Made by a program: the position numbers and the translations under genes | From: Streptomyces caniscabiei | Lineage (GTDB): Bacteria; Actinomycetota; Actinomycetes; Streptomycetales; Streptomycetaceae | DNA: 64,000 nt | Reading direction: 5' to 3' | NCBI RefSeq assembly: GCF_014930365.1 | Contig: NZ_JABXWI010000014.1 | Coordinates: 186,001-250,000 of the forward strand | Notes under the pieces: model-generated | Told to the model about the DNA's origin: nothing | Seen by the model: the letters and a program-made list of their open reading frames with translations, nothing else | The model's database searches: none | Shown here: piece by piece, positions 7,760 through 15,530 of the stretch | How the letters are laid out: every line of letters begins with the position of its first letter | Position numbering within the stretch: position 1 is the stretch's first letter

Positions 7760-8761
7760 TCACCCCTGAATGAACCCCAGCTGTGCCGCCCGCACCCCGG
7801 CCTGGAAGCGGCTGCGGGAGTCGAAGTGCTCCATCAGCGCGGTGGCGATACGGCGGGCCGTGCGCGCCGAGACCCCGAGCCGCTTGGCGACCATCTCGTC
7901 CGTGTGGCCCAGCGCCAACAGCCGCAGCGCCTCCAACTGCTGGGCGCTCAACCCGTCCGGCTCCCGCTGCTGCCCCTCCACCCCGAACGGCTCGGCCGTC
8001 CGCCACACGTTCTCGAACAGCGCCGCCAGCGCGGCGACCGTGCCCTGCGCCCGGTGGATCGTGACCCCGGCCCCCGTGTCGTCACTGTTCGCGGCGATCA
8101 GCGCGACCCGCCGATCCCAGATGATCATGCGGTTGGGCAGCGAGGGCGCCGTCCGTACCTGCGCCCCGTAGGAGGTGAGCCACTCCGCGTGCGCCACGGA
8201 CGCGGAGTCGTTGCGGATGCTGTCGAGATAGACGGTCCGCATCCGCACCCCCCGGTCCAGCAGCCGCCGGTTCAACGGCCGAGAGTTGCGCATGTTCTCC
8301 TCGGTCTGCGCGCCGCCGGGCGCGAAGGTCAGGAACTCGTCCTCGACCTCGTTGTTCATCGCGGCCAGATGGTCCCGGATATTGTCGAGTCCCTCGACGT
8401 GTTCCGCGTCCCCCTTCACGGTCGCGGAATCGTCGAGCGCGAACTCCGAGAGAATACGGGCGGCCGCCGCCCGGCCCTCCTCCACCCGCTGCTGCTGAAC
8501 GGCGAGTTCGGCCTGCTGCCGGGCGATCAGCATCTCCATCCCCAGTTGGGGATTGAGGGCGTGCATACGCTGCGGGTCCTCGGCGGACGGGCGTATGAGC
8601 GCCATTTCGCTGAGTCTGTCGAGAGCGGCCCGTATTTCTTCCCGGGAGAGACCTAATGCGTGGCTCAGCCCCGTGACGCCGGATTCGGGATGAGCCAGCA
8701 TCCCCCGGTAAACGGATTCGGTGCGGGCGTCAATCCCAAAGACATCGAGCATGCGTCTCAT
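7760..8761 (-). CDS. TrmB-like/LuxR-type transcriptional regulator
   Basis: A ~333-residue regulator with two DNA-binding modules. The N terminus (MLDVFGIDARTESVYRGML, then GLSHALGLSREEIRAALDRL) is a TrmB-like winged helix. The middle is a sugar/ligand-sensing-like region ending in TIHRAQGTVAALAALFENVW. The C terminus is a GerE-type helix-turn-helix (LSAQQLEALRLLALGHTDEM, KRLGVSARTARRIATALMEH, then ARAAQLGF-type ending). Such proteins are common pathway-specific regulators in Streptomyces. ATG 8761 or ATG 8752 is the likely start; the frame is open further upstream but becomes Arg-rich and implausible. It is first in the leftward gene run and is the best candidate to control the ectoine/ACP cluster. 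Confidence 0.82.
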   Translation of the reverse strand: MRRMLDVFGIDARTESVYRGMLAHPESGVTGLSHALGLSREEIRAALDRLSEMALIRPSAEDPQRMHALNPQLGMEMLIARQQAELAVQQQRVEEGRAAAARILSEFALDDSATVKGDAEHVEGLDNIRDHLAAMNNEVEDEFLTFAPGGAQTEENMRNSRPLNRRLLDRGVRMRTVYLDSIRNDSASVAHAEWLTSYGAQVRTAPSLPNRMIIWDRRVALIAANSDDTGAGVTIHRAQGTVAALAALFENVWRTAEPFGVEGQQREPDGLSAQQLEALRLLALGHTDEMVAKRLGVSARTARRIATALMEHFDSRSRFQAGVRAAQLGFIQG

Positions 8762-9002
8762 CCATCCAGTACGGGTCCCCTTCGCACGCTCACAGCCGGA
8801 CCCGCGGCGACGCCGACGCCGACCCGGGCCCCCTCTCGTGATCATGCGTTGCTGGTCCGCTACCCCGAGTGGCGCCCGACACGCCCGCCTCCAGCCCGCC
8901 TTCAGCGGATGTACACACCACGCACGCGTTTCACGACCGAGACCGTGGGTAACCGGAGCGGTCCCGCTGACACCGCCGCCCCTCGGCCGTCACGATCGTG
9001 CG

Positions 9003-9981
9003 ATGACCGCCACCGTCGCTCACCTCACCACCCCGGACGGCGTCCGCCTGGCCCACGGCGTACACGCCCCGGCCCACGCGCACCCGCACGGCCGCACCCT
9101 CCTGCTGCTGCACGGACTCGCCGGCCACCAGGGGGAGTGGGACGACCTGGTCCCCCGGCTCCTGGCGGACGGCCACCGCGTGGTGACGTACGACGCCCGG
9201 GGCCACGGCGCGAGCACGCGGCGCCCGACGGACATGAGCCGGGCGGCGTGCGTCCGGGACGCGGTGACGGTGATCCGAGAACTGTGCGGGGCGCACCGGA
9301 CCCAGCGCCCAGCGCCCCGCCCCGACCGGACCCCCCCCGGCCTTCCCGCCCCAGCCCCCGCACTCCGCGCACCCTCCTCACCTTCCTCCCCTTCCTCCTC
9401 TCCCTCCCCACCCCCCTCTGACCCTGGTGGGCCAGTCCCTCGGCGGCCACACGGCCTTCCTCACCGCGGCCGCGCACCCGGAACTCCTCGACTCCCTGAT
9501 CCTGATCGAGGCGGGCCCGGGAACCCCCGACCCCACGCTGCCCGCCCACATAGCCGCCTGGCTGGACAGCTGGCCCACCCCGTTCGACTCGCCGTCCCGG
9601 GCAGCCGACTTCTTCGGTCACCCGAGCTGGTCCCGCAACCTCGAACGCCGCCCCGACGGCTGGTACCCCAGGGCGGACCGCGCCGCGATGCTCGCCGCGG
9701 TCGCGGAGCTGGCCGATACGACGTACCACGCGGAGTGGGCCGCCACCACCTGCCCCACCCTCGTCGTACGCGGCGCGCACGGCACGATGGCGGCCGCCGA
9801 CGCCGCCGCGATGCCGACCACCCGCTCTCCGGGCACCCGAACAGACCTGACCGTCATAGAGGAAGCGGGCCACGACGTACACCTGGACCAGCCGAGCCAC
9901 CTGCACACGAAGATGTCGCGATTCCTCAACTCGCTCCATCTGGACGGCAGCGGACGGCAGTTGAAGCAGCGCGAAACGTAA
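9003..9981 (+). pseudogene. Alpha/beta hydrolase interrupted by a C-rich, frame-shifting segment
   Basis: The N-terminal half reads in frame from ATG 9003: MTATVAHLTTPDGVRLAHGV, RTLLLLHGLAGHQGEWDDLV, VVTYDARGHGASTRR, typical of the alpha/beta hydrolase fold. The C-terminal half, with the nucleophile elbow TLVGQSLGGHTAFLTAAAHP and the His region LTVIEEAGHDVHLDQPSHLH, is read in another frame from about 9421 to the TAA at 9981. Between them (about 9290-9420) lies a Pro/Ser-coding C-rich tract with an 8-C run. Homologues normally go straight from the VIRELC helix to the elbow. Either the gene is inactivated by a low-complexity insertion or a homopolymer error shifted the frame. Confidence 0.75.
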
Positions 9982-10008
9982 CCGAAGGGACCGGGAGACA
10001 ATCACCCC

Positions 10009-11229
10009 ATGGGGACCAGAGATCTCACCGCCCAAGCCCTCAACCGGGCAACACTCGCCCGTCAACTGCTCCTCTCACGCGAGCAGTTGGAGGTGGAGGA
10101 GGCGGTACGACGCATCGTGGCCCTCCAGGCCCAGCACCCGGCCTCCCCGTACATCGCGCTGTGGAACCGCCTGTCCCCCTTCGACCCCACCACGCTCGAC
10201 GCGGCGCTCATCTCCCACCGTCTCGTCCGAGCGACGCTGATGCGGATCACCGTCCACACGGTCCACGCGGACGACTACACCCCGTTCCGCGAGGCGATGG
10301 AACCCACCCTGCGAGGCTCCCGCCTCGGCGACCCCCGCTACCGCGCGTCCGGCCTGACGGCCGCCGACGCCGACACCTTCCTCCCGCCCCTCCTCGACCA
10401 CGCCGACGGCACGGTCCGCACGGCCGCTGAACTCCGCATCTGGCTGGAGGCCCACCTGGGCGACACGGCCATGCCGGACCTCGCCACGCCGGACACGGCT
10501 GTCCCTGGGACCGTCACCCTGGACACCGGCGCCCACCGCATGCTCCGCCACTACGCGCCCCTGTGGCACGCCCCCACGGGCGGCCCCTGGTCCTTCGACA
10601 CCCGCCAGTCCTACGTGGCGGCCCGACCCCGCCCGTCCCTCACCGACCCGGAAGCGGCCGCCGAGGGCCTACGCACCCTCATCCGCCGCTACCTCCAGGG
10701 CTTCGGCCCGGCGACGATCGCGGACATGGCCCAGTTCGCGCTGGTCCAACAGCGCCGCATCAGAACGGCACTGGCCACCATGTCGGAGGAACTCGAAACC
10801 CTGCGGACCACGGACACCGGCCAGACCCTGTACGACATCCCGGGCGCCCCACGCCCCCCGGAGGACACCCCCGCCCCACCCCGCCTGATGGCCATGTGGG
10901 ACAGCACGCTCCTGGCCTACGCGGACCGGAGCCGCCTCCTCCCACCCGAGTACCGCAAGTACGTGACCCGCATGAACGGAGACGTCCTCCCGACCCTCCT
11001 GGTGAACGGCAAGGTGGCCGGCATCTGGCGCCCCCTGGCCGACTCCATCGAAGCCACGGCGTTCCACCCGCTCCCCACCACAACCTGGAAAGCCCTCGCA
11101 CAGGAGGCCACGACCCTACGGACCTTCCTCACCACCCGCTCGGACCCCACCCCATACCGCCGCTACGACCACTGGTGGACCAAGCCACTCCCGACGACCT
11201 CGGAAACCCGCTTGCTGCGAGGCGACTGA
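10009..11229 (+). CDS. Winged-helix DNA-binding protein of the HTH_42 (AlkZ/YcaQ-like) family
   Basis: A 406-residue protein: LTAQALNRATLARQLLLSR, VRRIVALQAQHPASPYIALW, LISHRLVRATLMRITVHTVH, LRTLIRRYLQGFGPATIADM, LMAMWDSTLLAYADRSRLLP and LPTLLVNGKVAGIWR. These are the blocks of the HTH_42 superfamily, which includes the AlkZ and YcaQ/AlkX DNA glycosylases that unhook interstrand cross-links. The QAQ triplet in VALQAQHP sits where AlkZ-type enzymes carry their Gln-x-Gln catalytic motif, so a base-excision role is possible but unproven; many streptomycete members have no known function. It starts at ATG 10009 with GGGAG 11 nt upstream, shortly after the hydrolase remnant on the same strand. Confidence 0.75.
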   Translation: MGTRDLTAQALNRATLARQLLLSREQLEVEEAVRRIVALQAQHPASPYIALWNRLSPFDPTTLDAALISHRLVRATLMRITVHTVHADDYTPFREAMEPTLRGSRLGDPRYRASGLTAADADTFLPPLLDHADGTVRTAAELRIWLEAHLGDTAMPDLATPDTAVPGTVTLDTGAHRMLRHYAPLWHAPTGGPWSFDTRQSYVAARPRPSLTDPEAAAEGLRTLIRRYLQGFGPATIADMAQFALVQQRRIRTALATMSEELETLRTTDTGQTLYDIPGAPRPPEDTPAPPRLMAMWDSTLLAYADRSRLLPPEYRKYVTRMNGDVLPTLLVNGKVAGIWRPLADSIEATAFHPLPTTTWKALAQEATTLRTFLTTRSDPTPYRRYDHWWTKPLPTTSETRLLRGD

Positions 11230-11293
11230 CGAGACCTTGCTTTCCGGCTGGCACCCAACCCCCACCACTCCTCCGAGTGATGGCGATCGAGCG

Positions 11294-11316
11294 AACTTCG
11301 AAGTACTTTCAAAGTT
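11294..11316. promoter_or_regulatory. Imperfect 23-bp palindrome, probable toxin-antitoxin operator
   Basis: The sequence AACTTCGAAGT-ACTTTCAAAGTT is a near-symmetric palindrome centred on AGTACT and ends one base before the antitoxin ATG at 11317. Antitoxins of type II systems usually repress their own operon through such sites. Its position against the start codon implies that repression blocks initiation and that the transcript may be leaderless if ATG 11317 is used. Confidence 0.6.
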
Positions 11317-11796
11317 ATGGGTACCGAGAGCGCGGCCGTGAACTTCTCCGAGCTGGTGAACAAGAACAAGCAGACACTCGCCCGGCTACAGGAATCACCG
11401 AGACTGCTCCTGCACCGCCGGGACGGAGAGGATCTGGTCCTCACCACCGCGGCGCGGGCCGAGCAGGACCAGACGGTGGTGTCCGCAGCCACTCGGATGC
11501 TGGCCGCGATGGCTCGCCGGGAGCCCGGCAGCATGGAACTGCTCCTCGACATACTGCCGGAGGCGTTCCCCTGGGTCCGTTTCCTGCCCGAGCCCGATCT
11601 CCACGCCTTCGCCGTCGAGCTGGTCGACACCATGCGGGCCGCCGACTCGGTCGGCAACAGCGCCTCCGTCGCCCAGCTCCTCATCGCCTGGCAGCACACC
11701 GCGGAGGTCCACTCCGACCCGGAACTCCTGGCAGCGCTGACTCGCCACCACTCTGAGGACTACGGCCCGGTACCCGACCCCCGGCACATCGCATGA
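11317..11796 (+). CDS. Type II antitoxin, Phd-like with a long C-terminal domain
   Basis: A 159-residue protein opening with NFSELVNKNKQTLARLQESP and LLLHRRDGEDLVLTTAARAE, the pattern of prevent-host-death-type antitoxins, where the N terminus dimerises and binds DNA. The remaining ~100 residues (AATRMLAAMARREPGSMELL, FPWVRFLPEPDLHAFAVEL) form a helical extension seen in several actinobacterial antitoxins. ATG 11317 is used here; GTG 11338, just before NFSEL, is an alternative start. The stop overlaps the toxin start in an ATGA, the usual antitoxin-first arrangement. Confidence 0.78.
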   Translation: MGTESAAVNFSELVNKNKQTLARLQESPRLLLHRRDGEDLVLTTAARAEQDQTVVSAATRMLAAMARREPGSMELLLDILPEAFPWVRFLPEPDLHAFAVELVDTMRAADSVGNSASVAQLLIAWQHTAEVHSDPELLAALTRHHSEDYGPVPDPRHIA

Positions 11797-12152
11797 CCGG
11801 GGGCCGCGGAGACCGCGCCGCACCACCCGCACCACACGGCCACTGGGAAGTCCGCTTCGCGGACGCGGCTTCGGCCAAGGGCTGGGAGAGCCTCGCCCAA
11901 CAGGCCCGAGAGAACACCTACCGCGCCTGGGTCACCATGCGCACCACCCCGAGGCCGACCATCGAGACACCCCGGCACCATCGGCTCAAGGGCACCCTGG
12001 CACACGGCACCCACCGAGGACAGACCTGCGAGCAGTGGCAGATCGAGGTGACCGGCGGAGGCCGCGTCTGGTACCTCCTGGACACAGGGAACGACACCTG
12101 CTGGATCACCTTCGCCGGCACCGGGCACCCGAGAGCCACGGACCGACGCTGA
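11793..12152 (+). CDS. RelE/ParE-superfamily toxin
   Basis: A 119-residue basic protein: WEVRFADAASAKGWESLAQQ, NTYRAWVTMRTTPRP, HHRLKGTLAHG, EQWQIEVTGGGRVWYLLD and CWITFAGTGHPRATDRR. The helix-helix-sheet pattern with LKG and WQIEV..RVWY strands fits RelE-type mRNA interferases, which cut mRNA in the ribosomal A site; a ParE-like gyrase poison of the same fold cannot be excluded. Translation is coupled to the antitoxin by the 4-bp overlap. The N terminus carries a short extra Gly/Pro-rich segment. Confidence 0.78.
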   Translation: MTGGRGDRAAPPAPHGHWEVRFADAASAKGWESLAQQARENTYRAWVTMRTTPRPTIETPRHHRLKGTLAHGTHRGQTCEQWQIEVTGGGRVWYLLDTGNDTCWITFAGTGHPRATDRR

Positions 12153-12176
12153 CCCGGACGAGGACCGGTCAGCCCG

Positions 12177-12626
12177 TCAGCCCGACCACTCTTGCCCCTC
12201 CCGACCCCACCCTTCCGCGTTCGACCCGGTCTCGTAGGAGTACCGGGTCTCCCGGTCCCACTCCCGGCCGGTGATCCGCTCGTACGCCAGATCCGGCACG
12301 TAGAGCAGTGGCTCCGCCCAGACGAGTTGCGTTGCGTAGGGGACGAAGCGTGCCGGATCCCGCAGCACAGCCTCGTACCGATCACGCCCCTCGGCCACGA
12401 CAGCCGCCCGCGTGTAGAGAAAGCCGTCACCGGAGAGATCGTCCCCGAACTCCTTCCGGTCCAGCCGATAGAGAGCCCACGCCAACTGCTCCGCGAACCC
12501 CACCACCACCGAAACCGGCTCGCCCACGAGCCGCCCCACCAAGGCCTCCGCGAGCCCCTCGGCATCAGGGTCGGGCCCCTCAGGCCGGCACTCGTCGATG
12601 AACTGCCAGAAGGTGTTCTCATCCAT
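12177..12626 (-). CDS. DUF4240 domain protein
   Basis: A 149-residue soluble protein starting MDENTFWQFIDECRPEGPDP, then LVGEPVSVVVGFAEQLAWAL, RLDRKEFGDDLSGDGFLYTR and WAEPLLYVPDLAYERITGRE. The MdexxFWxxI opening and the LVWAEPLLYVPDLAYE-like block are typical of DUF4240, a family of unknown function related to the N terminus of the MolR-type regulator. ATG 12626 is chosen because homologues start there; no good Shine-Dalgarno sequence is seen. It converges with the toxin gene, leaving only about 25 bp between their stops. Confidence 0.72.
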   Translation of the reverse strand: MDENTFWQFIDECRPEGPDPDAEGLAEALVGRLVGEPVSVVVGFAEQLAWALYRLDRKEFGDDLSGDGFLYTRAAVVAEGRDRYEAVLRDPARFVPYATQLVWAEPLLYVPDLAYERITGREWDRETRYSYETGSNAEGWGREGQEWSG

Positions 12627-12715
12627 GCGGCAGAGCATGATGCACAGCACTGACACCCGGGTCCTGGCGATCGCGTCTGCCTACTCCTGTGTCTACTCGG
12701 GACAGGGGCTGGACA

Positions 12716-13261
12716 TCACCTGAAGAGGAGGGTCGGCTCGGCGAGGATGTCCCGCCCCAGTTCGCTCTTGTAGATCAGGTCGACGCTGCCGAAGCGGGCG
12801 TGGTCGTAGTCCAGCCCCAGAGCCGCTACGGCGTCCAGTACCGCCGCCTCGGAAGGACCCTCGATCTCCAGGAAGGTGTCCAGGTCCGGCCAGGTGTCGA
12901 AGTCGTAGGTGACGCCGTCCAGTTGCCATTCCTCGCGGTAGTTCTGCTGGTAGCGGACCTGCCGCAGACCGAGCGCAGAGAGCAGCTCCGCGGTCTTGGC
13001 CAGATCGTCGACCTCGATCTCGATCTCGGTGGTTCCGTTGATGTGTGTGGCGTCGGTGACCTGTTTCAACGTGAGCGTGGTCCTGCCGCCTTCGTCCCGC
13101 AGTCGCAGCCACTGCTCCCCCTGCACCGCGTCGTTCTCGAAGATCAGGCGGGTGAACATGGTCTTGGGGAAGACCTGTTCCGCCCCGGCCGCCCGCAGCG
13201 CGCCGACAGTGGCCTGCACGTCGATCTCCAGGAACTTCGCCTCGTACTCGTGCTGCGCCAC
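12716..13261 (-). CDS. CYTH-domain protein (class IV adenylate cyclase-like / triphosphatase)
   Basis: A 181-residue CYTH protein. The hallmark EXEXK motif is HEYEAKFLEID at residues 5-9, followed by the alternating charged strands expected of the triphosphate tunnel: WLRLRDEGGRTTLTLKQ, INGTTEIEIEVDD, YREEWQLDGVTYDFDTWPDL and TFLEIEGPSE. CYTH proteins bind triphosphorylated substrates with divalent cations and act as inorganic triphosphatases, thiamine-triphosphatases or class IV adenylate cyclases; the sequence does not tell which. It starts at ATG 13261 with a GGGGAGTC Shine-Dalgarno sequence. Confidence 0.85.
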   Translation of the reverse strand: MAQHEYEAKFLEIDVQATVGALRAAGAEQVFPKTMFTRLIFENDAVQGEQWLRLRDEGGRTTLTLKQVTDATHINGTTEIEIEVDDLAKTAELLSALGLRQVRYQQNYREEWQLDGVTYDFDTWPDLDTFLEIEGPSEAAVLDAVAALGLDYDHARFGSVDLIYKSELGRDILAEPTLLFR

Positions 13262-13459
13262 GACTCCCCTTCACAAACGACAGCTTCGACGCGTCAGGTC
13301 GTGGAACTCCTGCTCGCGCATTCCGGTGATCCCGCCGCAGACAGGGCTGTTCAGGAACTGGGCCAGGGTTGATGGCTTGGATCCACCACCGCCTGGAGCC
13401 GCAGTCACTCGGCGAAGTGCGGCTCGACCTCGTCTCACTCGGGACGCCCCGGGCTGCAT

Positions 13460-13678
13460 CTACGAGCGTGTCGGCTTCCTGTGCTGCAGGGCATGGATGA
13501 AGGGATGCCAAGCACCGCTGCCGACGGCGACAACGCCGCCGGTCGGATTCTTGGAGTCACGTATGAGTGCGTGGTCTTCGGATATCGCGCACTGCACGCA
13601 CTCGCCTCCCGCGCCGTTGCTGTACGAGGACGTGAACCACGTCGGGCGGTCGTCGTCGCCGGCCTCTGCGATGTTCAT
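13460..13678 (-). CDS. DUF397 protein
   Basis: A 72-residue protein with WFTSSYSNGAGGECVQCAIS, ALIRDSKNPTGGVVAVGSGA and WHPFIHALQ, the complete DUF397 signature (SSYS.....CVE/Q, the VRDSK block, and W..F). DUF397 proteins are small partners of XRE-DUF5753 regulators in Streptomyces (WhiJ/AbaA-like loci). The ATG at 13678 overlaps the stop of the XRE gene in an ATGA, so the two are co-translated. Confidence 0.9.
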   Translation of the reverse strand: MNIAEAGDDDRPTWFTSSYSNGAGGECVQCAISEDHALIRDSKNPTGGVVAVGSGAWHPFIHALQHRKPTRS

Positions 13679-14523
13679 CTGGCGCATTCCTTCAAGACGG
13701 ACTTGATCAATTGGGCGGATCTTTGAGGGCTCAGAGCTGCGGCTCGCAGACCGTCGAACGCCCTCGTGTACTCACGAACATGATGCTCGCCCTCCAGGTA
13801 GACGGCATCGGTGATGCCGTCCCGGTAGACCAGATCCGGGTCTTCCGGGGCGGGAAAGCCGAGCATCGTGAACGAGCCGGTCGCCGGGCAGGTCCCCGAG
13901 TCGAAGGGGAGGACCTGCAATGTCACGGACGGCAACTCGGCGGACTCCAGCACGCGCTCCAATTGTTCCCGCATCAGTGCCCTGTCCCCGATGACGTTGC
14001 GCACGGCCCCTTCGTTCACGACGAACCAGGCATCGGGCGCGTCGGGCCGAGCGAGCATGGCCTGGCGCTCCAGGCGAACGCGCACAGCTCTGTCGATGTC
14101 CTGGACGGACATGTGCGCACCCGTCGTGTGGAGTTCGCGGGCGTACCCCTCTGTCTGCATAAGTCCCGGCACCAACTCGCACTGGTACTGGCGAAGCACC
14201 GAGGCGTCCTGCTCCAACCCGATGTAGATGTTGAACCACTCGGGTACACCCGCGCCATGCACCTGCCACCAGCCGCGCGTCTTGGCCTGCCGAGCCAGGG
14301 ACTTGAGAAACTCCCGCAGCTCGTCGCTCGTCCCGTGGAACCGGCACAGGGCATCGACGTCCGACGGTTGCACCCGTCCGCTGCCCGTCTCCATCCGGTT
14401 GACCTTGGAACCGCTCCAATCCAGCGCCGCCCCGACCTGGGCGCACGTGAGCCCGCTCTTCTCGCGCAGCTTCTTCAGCTCGATCGAGAGACGACGACGC
14501 CGTGCCGTCGGTGAACCGGCCAT
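13675..14523 (-). CDS. XRE-family regulator with DUF5753 domain (WhiJ-like)
   Basis: A 282-residue regulator. Residues ~10-65 form the helix-turn-helix (LSIELKKLREKSGLTCAQVG, AALDWSGSKVNRMETGSGRV). The rest is a DUF5753 ligand or partner domain: WFNIYIGLEQDASVLRQYQC, LVPGLMQTEGYARELH, VNEGAVRNVIGDRALMREQL, VTLQVLPFDSGTCPATGSFT, DLVYRDGITDAVYLEGEH. It starts at ATG 14523 with GAAGG 7 nt upstream. With the DUF397 protein downstream and the divergent anti-sigma-type ATPase it forms the three-gene module that occurs many times in streptomycetes and affects development and antibiotic production. Confidence 0.92.
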   Translation of the reverse strand: MAGSPTARRRRLSIELKKLREKSGLTCAQVGAALDWSGSKVNRMETGSGRVQPSDVDALCRFHGTSDELREFLKSLARQAKTRGWWQVHGAGVPEWFNIYIGLEQDASVLRQYQCELVPGLMQTEGYARELHTTGAHMSVQDIDRAVRVRLERQAMLARPDAPDAWFVVNEGAVRNVIGDRALMREQLERVLESAELPSVTLQVLPFDSGTCPATGSFTMLGFPAPEDPDLVYRDGITDAVYLEGEHHVREYTRAFDGLRAAALSPQRSAQLIKSVLKECAR

Positions 14524-14743
14524 CTCGAACCTTCTCAACCATCCGTCGGGTAGCGGGCATTCAGTCTTGCGCCAAGGGTGCCGCCTGCCAATCACTCGGA
14601 AGTGGGAATCCCGCCGTGCACATTGCATCAAGGGATGGGGTGACTGCATTCTTGCTGCGTGCGCTACTCGCTGTGAGTGAACGTGACACTCCGTCAAGCG
14701 TGTGCGGTCGGGGTGGAGTCGGCATGCGACGAAAGAGGTCCGA

Positions 14744-15445
14744 GTGATCCAGAAACCGTGTGTGTCTCGGCAACCGTGGGACCTGACCTTCACGGCCGAC
14801 CCCGAGGAGGTCGCCGCCTTGAGGCGCCTACTGCGCCTGCATCTGGGACTCTGGGGTCTGCGAGAGGTCGTCGACGAGGCCCAACTCTGTCTCAGCGAAC
14901 TCGTGTCGAACGTCATCACGCACGTCGGTCCCGGCACCCCGGGCACCCTCGCGGTCTCGATGAGCGGCACGCACCTGCGCATCGAGGTGCATGATCCTGA
15001 CACCCGGGCCCTGCCCACACTCATGGCCGCGGAAGCCGATGCGGAGCGTGGACGTGGCATGGCCCTCGTCGATGCCGTCGCCGACCGTTGGGGTGTTCAG
15101 CTCCACGACGGCCGGAAGGTCACCTGGTGTGAGTTGGAAACGAGGCCCGTGCCACCGATCGATGACTTCGACGGCCCCGGTGTGTCGAGAGCCGAGACGC
15201 TGCTCGACGCGTACGCCACGACCACGTCGCCACCCGCTGCGACCGTCGACACCAGGCTGAGCGTGGCCATGGCCGAAGAGTCGGTGATCGGTGTGATCAC
15301 CGACTTCCTGCACTGGCTCCGGGCACATGGCAAAGACCCGGACCAGGTTCTGGACCACGCGCAGATCAGATTCGAGTCGCAGATCCGAGCAACTGAGAAG
15401 CCCCGGTGCCCAGCAGGGAGCCGCCCGGCGAAGAGGCGGAGTTGA
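14744..15445 (+). CDS. RsbW-like ATP-binding protein (anti-sigma-factor kinase family)
   Basis: A 233-residue protein with an N-terminal HATPase_c domain: LTFTADPEEVAALRRLLRLH, LCLSELVSNVITHVGPGTPG (N box) and AERGRGMALVDAVADRWGVQ (G box). The C-terminal ~90 residues are a low-complexity linker and a helical tail (VITDFLHWLRAHGKDPDQVL). Family members bind and inhibit sigma factors or phosphorylate anti-anti-sigma factors. The GTG at 14744 is chosen because AGAGG precedes it by 6-7 nt. It is divergent from the XRE/DUF397 pair across about 220 bp. Confidence 0.88.
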   Translation: MIQKPCVSRQPWDLTFTADPEEVAALRRLLRLHLGLWGLREVVDEAQLCLSELVSNVITHVGPGTPGTLAVSMSGTHLRIEVHDPDTRALPTLMAAEADAERGRGMALVDAVADRWGVQLHDGRKVTWCELETRPVPPIDDFDGPGVSRAETLLDAYATTTSPPAATVDTRLSVAMAEESVIGVITDFLHWLRAHGKDPDQVLDHAQIRFESQIRATEKPRCPAGSRPAKRRS

Positions 15446-15530
15446 CGGGCGGACGCGGAGTGTCGTGCAGGGGCCCGGCGGAAGGCTCAGCCCTTCTCCT
15501 TTTGTCGGTCTACCTGCACAACTCTGGCGT

